DNA of 64,000 bases from Proteus penneri. GTDB lineage: Bacteria; Pseudomonadota; Gammaproteobacteria; Enterobacterales; Enterobacteriaceae. Where the stretch lies: NCBI RefSeq assembly GCF_003144535.1, contig NZ_PHFJ01000003.1:271854-335853 (forward strand), read 5' to 3'. A program made the position numbers and the translations under genes. Below are positions 53,734 to 62,540 of the stretch, one piece after another. A model generated the notes under the pieces. The model made no database searches, had not been told where the DNA came from, and saw nothing but the letters and a program-made list of their open reading frames with translations. Position 1 is the first letter of the stretch; each line of letters begins with the position of its first letter.

Positions 53734-55503
53734 TTATTTTTTGGTTTCAATACTTTCAGTTTTAACCTCAGAGTGAGCCTGCCCACATCCACACTCTTCT
53801 CCCCAATATTTCAATTTCGAGGTTTTACCTATACCTGGGTTCATACTATTGGTTGGATCGTTATGTTTATAGAACGCTTTTAATTGAGGCTTGGCATAAT
53901 ACATATGACCTACATTATGCTCTGCGGGATACTCTGCCCCACGTTTATCTAATAACGCTAACATTTCTGCTTTTAGCGCCTTCGCATCAACACCTTTTTT
54001 AATAATGTAGTCTTGATGCATAACGTGACACATAAAATGTCCACAATAGAGTTTATAAAGTAATTTGCTTTCTATTTCTGGTGGTAATTTTTCAAACCAA
54101 TCTCTGTCATTACGGCGCAATGCAATATCTAATGGCAATACATCTTCTACGTCATTCACATGTACAGCGTGATAACGGACAGCAGCACCGGCAGCGGCAA
54201 AACGATGCAAAAAGGCTTTATTTCCCTCTTCTTCAGTACATTCGAAATAATCACCTGAAGCTTGTTTAAAGTATTCTTTTAAATAAGTTGCAGCTTCTTC
54301 AATTCCATCATCTGCCATTCTTAACATGAGATGATGTTCATATTTATCACGAAAGTCTGTCATGCGCTCTGGTAAATGAGCAGGCCATAATTTGCTCATA
54401 AACTGCATGGTTCTATCCACCAGATTTTTAGGTAAAAAAGGAACTTTATTTAATACCGCATCTACTCGCCCTTTTACGGCAAATAATATTGGCATTTTAT
54501 CTGTGCCTAATTTATCAATCACCAAAAACGTATCTTTTCCATACACTTCAGCCATTTTATAATAGCTTCTATGCATATATTCCCCAGCAACAGGTAATTT
54601 TTTAAAATGACTTAAGATATGACGACGAATATCTTCTAGTTCGTCCGGATTATTAGTACCAATATAAAAGACTTGAGTACGATGATCCGCAGGGAATGTA
54701 TCTAATCGCACAGCAAATACAGATAATTTACCCGCACTACCCGCAGCCTCATATAAACGGCGTTCATCATTATTAAATCGAGAAGGCGTATTGGCATCTA
54801 CATCACGCACACGTTCATGATATTCATGATCAGAGGCTAATTTCTCTGTCATTTGTATCTGATCCTCGTGATAATGGCGATTATCTAAATTGGTTAATAT
54901 TTCTTCTGGAGTCTCGCCTAAATCAATACCTAAATGGTTAACTAATTCAGCTTCGCCCTCTTCATTCACACGAGCATATAGTGATAATTCGGTATAAGCA
55001 GGCCCTCGACGAACTAAAGCTCCGCCGGAGTTATTACAGATCCCGCCAATAACAGAAGCACCAATACAAGACGAGCCAATAACAGAGTGTGGTTCACGCC
55101 CCAATGGCTTCAATACTTTTTCTAAATGCCACAGCGTACTACCAGGAAAGGCAATAACTTGATTATGCTCTGAAAGAACCTGTATTTTATCTTGGCGCAA
55201 TGTACTAATAATCACGATATCTCTATCATAATCATCACCATTAGGTGTCGAACCTTCGGTTAATCCCGTATTCGCCGCTTGCATAATAATAATTTTATCA
55301 GCTTCAACACAGGTTTTAAAAACACGCCATTGTTCTAATAAGTTGGCAGGAAATACAACTGCTAATGCCTTGCCTTGTCCTGAACGAAAGCCTTTACGAT
55401 AACGTTCTGTTTTATGTGCTTGTGTTAATACCTGTTTTTTACCAACAATACTTTCAAGTTTACGAATAAAATGTTGATTTACAGAGCTATTACTCTCATT
55501 CAT
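53734..55503 (-). CDS. dld: Quinone-dependent D-lactate dehydrogenase
   Basis: Peripheral membrane FAD enzyme that oxidises D-lactate to pyruvate and feeds electrons to the quinone pool. FAD-binding type 4 domain (IMQAANTGLTEGSTPNG, SSCIGASVIGGICNNSGGAL) and the Dld-specific membrane-binding domain with basic residues (LRRNDRDWFEKLPPEIESKL). CGCGQAH near the end. 589 residues, slightly longer than E. coli Dld (571) due to the C-terminal tail (HSEVKTESIETKK). Confidence 0.95.
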   Translation of the reverse strand: MNESNSSVNQHFIRKLESIVGKKQVLTQAHKTERYRKGFRSGQGKALAVVFPANLLEQWRVFKTCVEADKIIIMQAANTGLTEGSTPNGDDYDRDIVIISTLRQDKIQVLSEHNQVIAFPGSTLWHLEKVLKPLGREPHSVIGSSCIGASVIGGICNNSGGALVRRGPAYTELSLYARVNEEGEAELVNHLGIDLGETPEEILTNLDNRHYHEDQIQMTEKLASDHEYHERVRDVDANTPSRFNNDERRLYEAAGSAGKLSVFAVRLDTFPADHRTQVFYIGTNNPDELEDIRRHILSHFKKLPVAGEYMHRSYYKMAEVYGKDTFLVIDKLGTDKMPILFAVKGRVDAVLNKVPFLPKNLVDRTMQFMSKLWPAHLPERMTDFRDKYEHHLMLRMADDGIEEAATYLKEYFKQASGDYFECTEEEGNKAFLHRFAAAGAAVRYHAVHVNDVEDVLPLDIALRRNDRDWFEKLPPEIESKLLYKLYCGHFMCHVMHQDYIIKKGVDAKALKAEMLALLDKRGAEYPAEHNVGHMYYAKPQLKAFYKHNDPTNSMNPGIGKTSKLKYWGEECGCGQAHSEVKTESIETKK

Positions 55504-55735
55504 TTTCCCTATCCTATTCCTGTCTTGTCTGATTAATTTGTATTTTGCTCGCTTTTATTATTACTCATAAGGCTACGTGCAAAATATAAACTTATCATTT
55601 ATATAACTGCTTTTATACAGCTATTCATATTTCCTCAAAAAACAACATATTTTATGTCCAGCCATTTTTGTTATTTAAAAAAATTTTTGATATTTATTTC
55701 TTAAATAGAATATAGATAAGCCTCAATTTGCTATT

Positions 55736-56623
55736 TTATTCTATTATTAGCTTTTCTCTTGCTAGCCGCTCCCATGCTCGGCAACTTCGACTTTTATAAC
55801 TATTTTTATTATTTGCTAATGCCAATTGATATGACAATGTAGGTTTAATAACAGGAAGTACCACTAAATCATCAATGGGATTTTTATTACACATACTTCC
55901 AGGCAGTAGCGTTACACCTACACCCGCTTTTACCATCGCTATAATTAAATCTAAATGATTACTACGTCCTGCAATAATAGGCTTTGTATTATAAATACCG
56001 CAGGCACTATAAACTAAATCATTAATACGAAAATCTTCAGAGAAAAAAATAAACGGTTCATTAATCAACTCTTTAAAATGTACTTCTTTTTTGATGGCCA
56101 AAGGATGTGATGGAGAGACTAATAGCATCAAGCTTTCTTCTGAAAAAGGTGTTAATTCAAATATGTCATTATTAAAAGGTAATACTACGGCCGCTGTTTC
56201 CACTTTTCCCTCTATCATTGCTTCTGCCATTTGTTTAGTTCCCAATTCAAATATTTTTAGTTCAACCTGAGGGTGTAGAGAACTAAATGCCATAATAATA
56301 TCGGCAAAATACGTCGAAGCTATTACCGGAGGTAATCCCACATTTAATGTCCCTGTCAATGGCCCTGACTTGTCTTGTATCGCTTTATTCATACTATTAA
56401 ATTGTGCGAGTATTTTTTTTGCATGTTCAAAAAGTATCGCGCCATCATCCGTTAACCTTACGCCATCGACTTCTCTTACTAATAAAATAACACCTAATTC
56501 ATTTTCTAATTTTTTAATACTACGACTAATTGCAGGCTGAGTAATAAATAGAGCATCAGCAGCTCGGCTAAAGCCATTTAATTGGACGACTTCAACAAAA
56601 TAACGTAATGCACGAATATCCAT
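55736..56623 (-). CDS. LysR-family transcriptional regulator
   Basis: 295 residues. N-terminal wHTH (LRYFVEVVQLNGFSRAADAL, ITQPAISRSIKKLENELG) and a C-terminal effector domain (TLNVGLPPVIASTYFADIIM; GVGVTLLPGSMC). Runs divergently from the decarboxylase gene, with 148 bp between; this is the usual LysR layout and points to control of that gene and of itself. ATAT-N6-ATAT at 56680-56693 is a possible binding site. The effector is not known; a 2-oxo acid or aromatic compound is a guess. Confidence 0.88.
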   Translation of the reverse strand: MDIRALRYFVEVVQLNGFSRAADALFITQPAISRSIKKLENELGVILLVREVDGVRLTDDGAILFEHAKKILAQFNSMNKAIQDKSGPLTGTLNVGLPPVIASTYFADIIMAFSSLHPQVELKIFELGTKQMAEAMIEGKVETAAVVLPFNNDIFELTPFSEESLMLLVSPSHPLAIKKEVHFKELINEPFIFFSEDFRINDLVYSACGIYNTKPIIAGRSNHLDLIIAMVKAGVGVTLLPGSMCNKNPIDDLVVLPVIKPTLSYQLALANNKNSYKSRSCRAWERLAREKLIIE

Positions 56624-56771
56624 TAGTCACATTTACCTTATTACATTTAGTTATACCACCAATAATAATAAACCATTTCATATTGATTTATATCTGCGGT
56701 AAAACATTAAACATAATATAAATGAATAACCCTGTTTTTACAGATTATTATTCTGATATTCTGGAGATAAT

Positions 56772-58421
56772 ATGAATAAGACTGTTGTTGAATATATGCT
56801 AAACCGACTATATAACTTAGGTATAAGTGATGTCTTTGGTGTCGCTGGCGATTATGCCTTTCCTATAGAAGACACGATTTGTAATAGCAATCATCTGCGT
56901 TGGATTGGTAACTGCAACGAATTAAATGCAGCTTACGCCGCTGATGGTTATGCCCGAATTAAAGGTATGGCAGCGTTATCGACAACATTTGGTGTTGGTG
57001 AATTAAGTGCGATTAATGCTATTGCAGGCTCTTATGCAGAAAATCTACCTATTTTTCATTTAGTTGGTATGCCAGCAAGTGGTGTACAAAAAAGTAAGCG
57101 CCTTGTTCATCACACATTAGGTAATGGCGATTTTGATATTTTCTATCAACTAGCCCAACGTCTTGCTTGTGCTCATGCAATATTAACGCCTGAAAATTGT
57201 ATTACTGAAATGGAGCGCTTAATTGCGACAGCATTAAAAGAACGTCGTCCTGTTTATATTGGCTTACCATCTGATTATGCTGTTATGCCAGTGATAGAAA
57301 ATACACTTGTTACCACACCGAAAAAACCAATAAGTGATAAAGAAATACTAGAAAAAGTAGTATCACTCATTATTGATAAGCTTACACAAAGCAATAATAT
57401 CTGCGTATTACCCGGTATTTTATCCGCACGTTTAGGGTTATCAGATAATGTCCAAGCCTTTATTGATAAAACAGGTTTACCTTATGCCACTATGTTTATG
57501 GATAAAAGCATATTAAGTGAATCTAATACTCAATATATTGGGATGTATGATGGACAATTAATGACACCTGATGTCAGAGAGTTTGTCGAAAATAGTGAAT
57601 ATGTATTAGGGATCGGAGCAATGATGACCGACTTTAATACGGGAAGTTTCACAGCCAATATTAAACCAGAACAATTTATCAACATCATGCCAGAATATGT
57701 AGAAATTGATTCTGTTATCTACTCTTCTATTTATATGGAAGATATTCTCTTTGAGCTGACAAAACGACTACCGAATAAAACTTATCATCAGATAAAAGCT
57801 AAGGGATTAGAAGACGCTATTTTATCTGATAACGGTGAAATTACAGCTCAATACCTCTACCCTCGATTAGAGAAATTCTTTAAACCTAACGATATTATTA
57901 TTGCTGAGACAGGTACGTCATCAATGGGATTAGGTTTTGCTCTATTACCAGAAGGTGCTCAGTTCCATAACCAAACATTATGGGGTTCTATTGGTTGGGC
58001 AACACCCGCATCATTTGGTGCCGCACTTGCCGCACCTAACAAACGAGTTATTTTAATTACAGGCGAAGGCTCACATCAATTAACCGTACAAGAGATTAGT
58101 CAATTTGTTCGTTTTGGATTAAAGCCGATCATCCTTATTTTAAATAACGATGGTTACTTAATTGAACGATTATTATGTGATTACCCTGAAGCTTATTATA
58201 ACGATCTTGCTCAATGGAATTATCATCAATTACCTAAAGCTTTTGGTGCAAAAGATTGGCATTGTGAGAAAGTCACAACGATAGATGAATTAAATAAAGC
58301 GCTTGAAGTGGCAGAATCAACAGATAGTGCCTCTTATATCGAAATAGTAACAGAGCGATATGAAGCTTCTGAATTAGCTAAAAAATTGAAAGAATCTAAA
58401 AGCTCATTATATTCATTCTAA
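56772..58421 (+). CDS. Thiamine-diphosphate 2-oxo acid decarboxylase (pyruvate/indolepyruvate type)
   Basis: 549 residues, three ThDP-enzyme domains. N-terminal Pyr domain with GVAGDYAFPIED and the cofactor-activating Glu in GNCNELNAAYAADGYAR; the catalytic His pair in KRLVHHTLGNGDF; C-terminal PP domain with ITGEGSHQLTVQEISQ and LILNNDGYLIERLL. The Mg-binding motif is GEG in place of the common GDG. Members decarboxylate pyruvate, indolepyruvate or phenylpyruvate. Proteus makes 2-oxo acids from aromatic amino acids with its deaminase, so indole- or phenylpyruvate is plausible, but that is inference. Confidence 0.85.
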   Translation: MNKTVVEYMLNRLYNLGISDVFGVAGDYAFPIEDTICNSNHLRWIGNCNELNAAYAADGYARIKGMAALSTTFGVGELSAINAIAGSYAENLPIFHLVGMPASGVQKSKRLVHHTLGNGDFDIFYQLAQRLACAHAILTPENCITEMERLIATALKERRPVYIGLPSDYAVMPVIENTLVTTPKKPISDKEILEKVVSLIIDKLTQSNNICVLPGILSARLGLSDNVQAFIDKTGLPYATMFMDKSILSESNTQYIGMYDGQLMTPDVREFVENSEYVLGIGAMMTDFNTGSFTANIKPEQFINIMPEYVEIDSVIYSSIYMEDILFELTKRLPNKTYHQIKAKGLEDAILSDNGEITAQYLYPRLEKFFKPNDIIIAETGTSSMGLGFALLPEGAQFHNQTLWGSIGWATPASFGAALAAPNKRVILITGEGSHQLTVQEISQFVRFGLKPIILILNNDGYLIERLLCDYPEAYYNDLAQWNYHQLPKAFGAKDWHCEKVTTIDELNKALEVAESTDSASYIEIVTERYEASELAKKLKESKSSLYSF

Positions 58422-58657
58422 TATAAATGGATAAAATGATAAATTAAATTTTTAGACAGAATAAAACGGACAAAAGATTAGTTTTTATTCATAATAATTA
58501 GATTATAAATAAATTAAATAATCAGCATGAACTAATATTTATTTTAAATATATAGAACATGCTGATATTCTATCATTATCTAGCCATTATTATATTTAAA
58601 TTATTGCATGATATTAATAAATACAATATAAATTAGCTCCAACGTTTTTTGGAAACT

Positions 58658-61591
58658 ATGGCTTATTTTATGAAAAATATTGTAATACCTACCTCGTTAA
58701 GTTTCTTTTTTTTATTTTTTTCGAATTCATCATGGTCTGAAATAGATATTTTAGAAACCAAACAACATATTATTGATCAACGCAATAATTGGTTGGAAGA
58801 TATCAAAAATGGTATCATCACAGCTCCCCCTGAAAAAGGGTCAAAAACAGCCGAACTAGATAGAATAATAAGTAATAATTATCAAACAATCTCTGGCGAA
58901 CGAAGAAAACTAGCAGAAGTTGATAAGTCACAGACACATTCTTATATTTTTAATACCTATGCCAATATTTTATTTGGCGATAATGCTAAATCAATTAATT
59001 TTAGCGATATTCAAGCTTACCAAGATCTGAATATATTACATAACTCAGGGATATATGCTTATGATCCAAACAAAAAAAGAGTGCGCTCGATAGATTTTAT
59101 CTTAAAAGAACTTTTTTTACGTGGCCGACCTTATCAAGTGATTGATAATGAAGGTAATTACTTTAATAATTACACCAATATAACAGGTTCATCTTACCCA
59201 AGTGGACATACATGGAATGGATACAAACAAGCTGCTGTTTTATCGATATTATTCCCTGAAAAGGGCAGTGAAATGTTTGCCCGAGCAATAGAATATGGTG
59301 AAAGCCGAGTTATTGTAGGGGCACATTTTGCAACAGATACCATCGCTTCGAGAATAGGAAATTATTACCTGTTATCACAAATGCTTGCAGATGATGACAC
59401 AACTCGAACTTTTGTTAAGCTTGCCAAAGAAGTCCGCCAGAATGTCGCTAATCAGTGTAAAAATCAAAATTGTTTAACCACACCTAAAAAAATAACTAAC
59501 GATGATGCAGGTTATTATGGAACAAAAGATCCTGAAACTTCATCGCTCATTTCTCCCAATCAAATACCCAGTTCGTCCAACAACTTACTGCGTTTACGTT
59601 TTGCATATTTAACCAAAGAGCAGAGGCAATCTATTTTAGCAAGCACAGCCTACCCGAGTCATTCTTTAGCGGGTTGGGCTTCAAATGAAAATGTTCCAGA
59701 TTCTAATTGGGGATTAATTAATCTTCCTAAAGCCTATAATGGGCCTTCATATTTTTATAATCATTTTCTTGTTAATCAAACAACTAATGAATTTGACTTC
59801 GCTGAGTTTGGTAAATTTGATGAATGGAAAAATGATATTAGTGGCCCTGGTAAATTAATCAAACAAGGCGATGGTGCATTAATCTTATCTGGTAATAACT
59901 ATTTTGCAGGCGTCGAGGTTAATCAGGGAAATTTACTCCTTATAGGCGAAAATCACTATTCAAAAAATTCTTCCATCAATGGTGGCACATTGTTACTTGA
60001 AGGAAAATTAAATTCATTACTGGATGTTAATAAAGGAACGTTGCTATTAAATGATGGGAGCATAAGTTCTCAAGTCAATATCAATGACAAGGGTACACTT
60101 GCTGGTAAAGGAAAAATTAATAAGCTAGAGGTGAATTCAGGAGGCATCGTAGCACCAGGCCACTCAATTGGTACACTTAATATAGATGATACTGTGATTT
60201 TTAATGCTGGCAGTCACTATCTGGTTGAAGTAAATTCACAGGGTGATAGCGATAAAATAGTGAGCCTCGGCACAGCGATACTTAACGGAGGAACAGTTAA
60301 TGTATCTCTTGAAAATAATAGAAATCTCCTCACAAAAGACAATGTTCAGAGTCTATATAACACAAAATATACTATTTTAATGGCAGATAAAGGTATTAGT
60401 GGTAAATTTGCTGATGTTAACCCAAACTACCTTTTTGTAGGAACAACACTATCTTACGATCAGAATGCAGTAATATTGAATGTCGGAAGAAATAATACTG
60501 CTTTCTCCAGCTTGGCAAAAACAAAAAATCAAGCATCAATCGCGAATGCAATAGATGCATTACCTTCAGGGCATCCTGTTTATGAAAGCATTGTCGGAAT
60601 GGATCTAAAAAATGATGTCCACTATGCCTTTAATGAATTAACTGGCCAAATTCATGCCGATGTTTTATCTAATCAACTCAACAGTAGCCGACAAATAAAA
60701 GAAACACTCCTTTCTCAGGTTAAAAACGCTGAAACACTTAATGGTGAAAAAGAAACTGCAGACAATAAAAGTAATGTCTGGGCTAAAACTTTATATAATT
60801 GGGATGATAACTCAAGTGATGGTAATGCGAATAACTATGATGCTTCCACCTATGGCGTACTATTAGGTGCAGATCAACATTTTAATAACGATAAAATGTT
60901 GCTTGGTATAGCAACAGGTTTCACCAAAACCTCGCTCTCTGGCTATAACAGTCACGCAAACAGCGAAAATTACCTTTTATCATTTTATAGTGGCTATGAT
61001 TTTAACCATATCAAGCTACGTGCAGGTGTATCGAATACGTTTCATCGTGTTCATACGTCAAAAACGGTCAACTACATCGCGCAATCAGATAAAAATAAAG
61101 CGAATTACAATGGGAATACCAGCCAGATATTTATCGAAGTAGCTTACCCAATAACTCTCTCGGACACACAATTAGAGCCTTTTGTTAATTTAGAATACGT
61201 CAAAACAAAAAACGCTGCCATTAACGAGCAAGGAGATCGTGCTGCCTTACAAGCCCATTCACAAAGTTTAGATTCAACCACATCTATCACAGGATTGCGT
61301 TTAAATAACAAATTGAAAATTAACAATAAATTTAATATTTCTCTGTATGGCGAACTAGGTTGGTTACACCAATACAACGATGTGGAACGAGGTATCAATT
61401 TACGTTTCACCGATACCCAACCAACATTTACTGCTAATAGCGTTGATACAGCACGGGATGCTCTTGTAGTTAAAGCAGGAACAACTATCCAAATAAATGA
61501 AATATCAAAATTATCAATCGGATATAGTGGATTGACAGCAAAAAATCAGCAAGATAATAGTATTGATATGAAATTCTCTATCGCTTTCTAA
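58658..61591 (+). CDS. Autotransporter with PAP2-type acid phosphatase passenger
   Basis: About 977 residues. Signal peptide (MKNIVIPTSLSFFFLFFSNS; the ATG at 58658 or the one four codons later). The passenger's first 260 residues hold a complete class A acid-phosphatase motif: K-x6-RP (KELFLRGRP), PSGH (SSYPSGHTWNG), SR-x5-H-x3-D (SRVIVGAHFATD). Next come Gly/Asn-rich beta-helix repeats (residues 400-560: GDGALILSGNNYF, GGTLLLEG, GTLAGKGKINKLEV) and a C-terminal 12-strand barrel from about residue 700, ending in the terminal Phe (MKFSIAF). It is likely a surface-displayed or released phosphatase. No operon partner; flanked by AT-rich gaps. Confidence 0.9.
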   Translation: MAYFMKNIVIPTSLSFFFLFFSNSSWSEIDILETKQHIIDQRNNWLEDIKNGIITAPPEKGSKTAELDRIISNNYQTISGERRKLAEVDKSQTHSYIFNTYANILFGDNAKSINFSDIQAYQDLNILHNSGIYAYDPNKKRVRSIDFILKELFLRGRPYQVIDNEGNYFNNYTNITGSSYPSGHTWNGYKQAAVLSILFPEKGSEMFARAIEYGESRVIVGAHFATDTIASRIGNYYLLSQMLADDDTTRTFVKLAKEVRQNVANQCKNQNCLTTPKKITNDDAGYYGTKDPETSSLISPNQIPSSSNNLLRLRFAYLTKEQRQSILASTAYPSHSLAGWASNENVPDSNWGLINLPKAYNGPSYFYNHFLVNQTTNEFDFAEFGKFDEWKNDISGPGKLIKQGDGALILSGNNYFAGVEVNQGNLLLIGENHYSKNSSINGGTLLLEGKLNSLLDVNKGTLLLNDGSISSQVNINDKGTLAGKGKINKLEVNSGGIVAPGHSIGTLNIDDTVIFNAGSHYLVEVNSQGDSDKIVSLGTAILNGGTVNVSLENNRNLLTKDNVQSLYNTKYTILMADKGISGKFADVNPNYLFVGTTLSYDQNAVILNVGRNNTAFSSLAKTKNQASIANAIDALPSGHPVYESIVGMDLKNDVHYAFNELTGQIHADVLSNQLNSSRQIKETLLSQVKNAETLNGEKETADNKSNVWAKTLYNWDDNSSDGNANNYDASTYGVLLGADQHFNNDKMLLGIATGFTKTSLSGYNSHANSENYLLSFYSGYDFNHIKLRAGVSNTFHRVHTSKTVNYIAQSDKNKANYNGNTSQIFIEVAYPITLSDTQLEPFVNLEYVKTKNAAINEQGDRAALQAHSQSLDSTTSITGLRLNNKLKINNKFNISLYGELGWLHQYNDVERGINLRFTDTQPTFTANSVDTARDALVVKAGTTIQINEISKLSIGYSGLTAKNQQDNSIDMKFSIAF

Positions 61592-61603
61592 CTAATGATG
61601 TAT

Positions 61604-61918
61604 TTAAAGTGGATGATTTGCAAAAATGAGCGTGCGCTGAATATCACTTTCAACACTATTGCCTTGAATTTGGTTTTTTACTTCATTGGCAAGATAAGGG
61701 GCTGAGCCATTAGCAATCGCGGTGACAATGTTATTGCCCATCATACCTTGCGTAAATGCGGTAACGGCTTGGATGGCACGGGTATATTTACCTCCTGTGC
61801 CAAAGTCAGACTGATTGGTATAGTCCTGTAAACGTTGTTGGAAAAGGTAATTTTGAACGTCACGCTCGGTAACGTTCTCGTGAGTTTCAGAAAGGGCTTG
61901 GTAGAGATTGGTCGTAAT
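61604..61918 (-). pseudogene. Relic of a cdiA-like gene, 3' part missing
   Basis: On the minus strand a frame reads TNLYQALSETHENVTERDVQ then NYLFQQRLQDYTNQSDFGTG, which is about 95% identical in DNA to the pretoxin part of the cdiA-like gene at the window end (offset 2136 bp). The match breaks after QRTL, and the frame then ends IFANHPL and stop. An in-frame stop is also found just upstream of TNLYQ. It thus lacks the VENN motif and any toxin, and looks like a displaced orphan fragment of the type that collects behind cdiA genes. Confidence 0.8.
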
Positions 61919-62113
61919 TTAGATTTGAAAAACCAGCACTAGAGGGTTAGTACAAAACTGTGAACATCTAACTAACTATTCTAGATGAGTAACTGAATGA
62001 GTTTAATGTTACTCCCCCTCATATGCCAAGCCAGACTGTTAATAATCCAGTTGTCTGAAAAATGAGGTAGTCATACAAGACTCAGTGTGGCGCTAGTTTT
62101 TTTTGTAAAAATA
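61919..62113. other. Short stretch between cdiA relic and immunity genes
   Basis: 195 bp with no gene I can support. It may be a scar of the rearrangement that left the relic. One minus-strand frame (WIINSLAWHMRGSNIKLIQ) has the look of a transposase end, but it is too short to claim. Confidence 0.35.
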
Positions 62114-62350
62114 TTAGTGTCTTTTATATTCAAGATAACTGACTAAGCAAGCTACTATACTAAAGAAAAAACCAAATCCCATTCCCAAACATATATAATC
62201 TATAACATTCTCTTTAGTAATAGAAAAAAGACTATCTTCTATTGGGTAATTGTATATTAATTCTACTAGAGTTTTTATTATTAATAGAGTAAAAAAAACC
62301 ATAACAGAGAATGCAATCCAAAGTAGAATAAAATATTTAAACAATTTCAT
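62114..62350 (-). CDS. Small membrane protein, candidate second CDI immunity protein
   Basis: 78 residues from the ATG giving MKLFKYFILLWIAFSV; the longer frame reaches back into the preceding gene and has no better support. Two hydrophobic helices (YFILLWIAFSVMVFFTLLII and CLGMGFGFFFSIVACLVSYL) joined by an acidic loop. The ATG overlaps the end of the upstream small gene by 14 bp. As a membrane protein right behind a CdiA toxin it may be immunity or an accessory. No family known to me. Confidence 0.6.
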   Translation of the reverse strand: MKLFKYFILLWIAFSVMVFFTLLIIKTLVELIYNYPIEDSLFSITKENVIDYICLGMGFGFFFSIVACLVSYLEYKRH

Positions 62351-62540
62351 ATCGCATAACAATCCAAACAACTGTTCCAACACTGCTACCAATCAAGCCA
62401 CCTAGTTTGATAGAATTCACCCAATCTAATTGATTTATACTTTTATCTGTTAAAAGCCATTCTCCTGATAATGATAAAAAAGAGAAAAATAAACCATATA
62501 TAAAAATCATAAAAAATAAGGAATATATTGAGAGTTTCAT
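62337..62540 (-). CDS. Small membrane protein, candidate CdiI-type immunity protein
   Basis: 67 residues, two predicted helices (YSLFFMIFIYGLFFSFLSLS and LGGLIGSSVGTVVWIVM). The ATG shares a base with the toxin gene stop (TAATG), giving tight translational coupling, as expected for a CdiI. Membrane immunity proteins go with toxins that act on the inner membrane, such as the EC93 CdiA ionophore. The function is inferred from position. Confidence 0.65.
   Translation of the reverse strand: MKLSIYSLFFMIFIYGLFFSFLSLSGEWLLTDKSINQLDWVNSIKLGGLIGSSVGTVVWIVMRYEIV

Noticed and set aside
61604..61918. Possible intact small gene behind the autotransporter
   Set aside because: It has no own start or ribosome site and is almost identical to an inner part of the cdiA-like gene; best seen as a relic.
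61975..62065. Transposase-like peptide (WIINSLAWHMRGSN)
   Set aside because: Only about 25 residues, no inverted repeats or target duplication; cannot be called an IS remnant.
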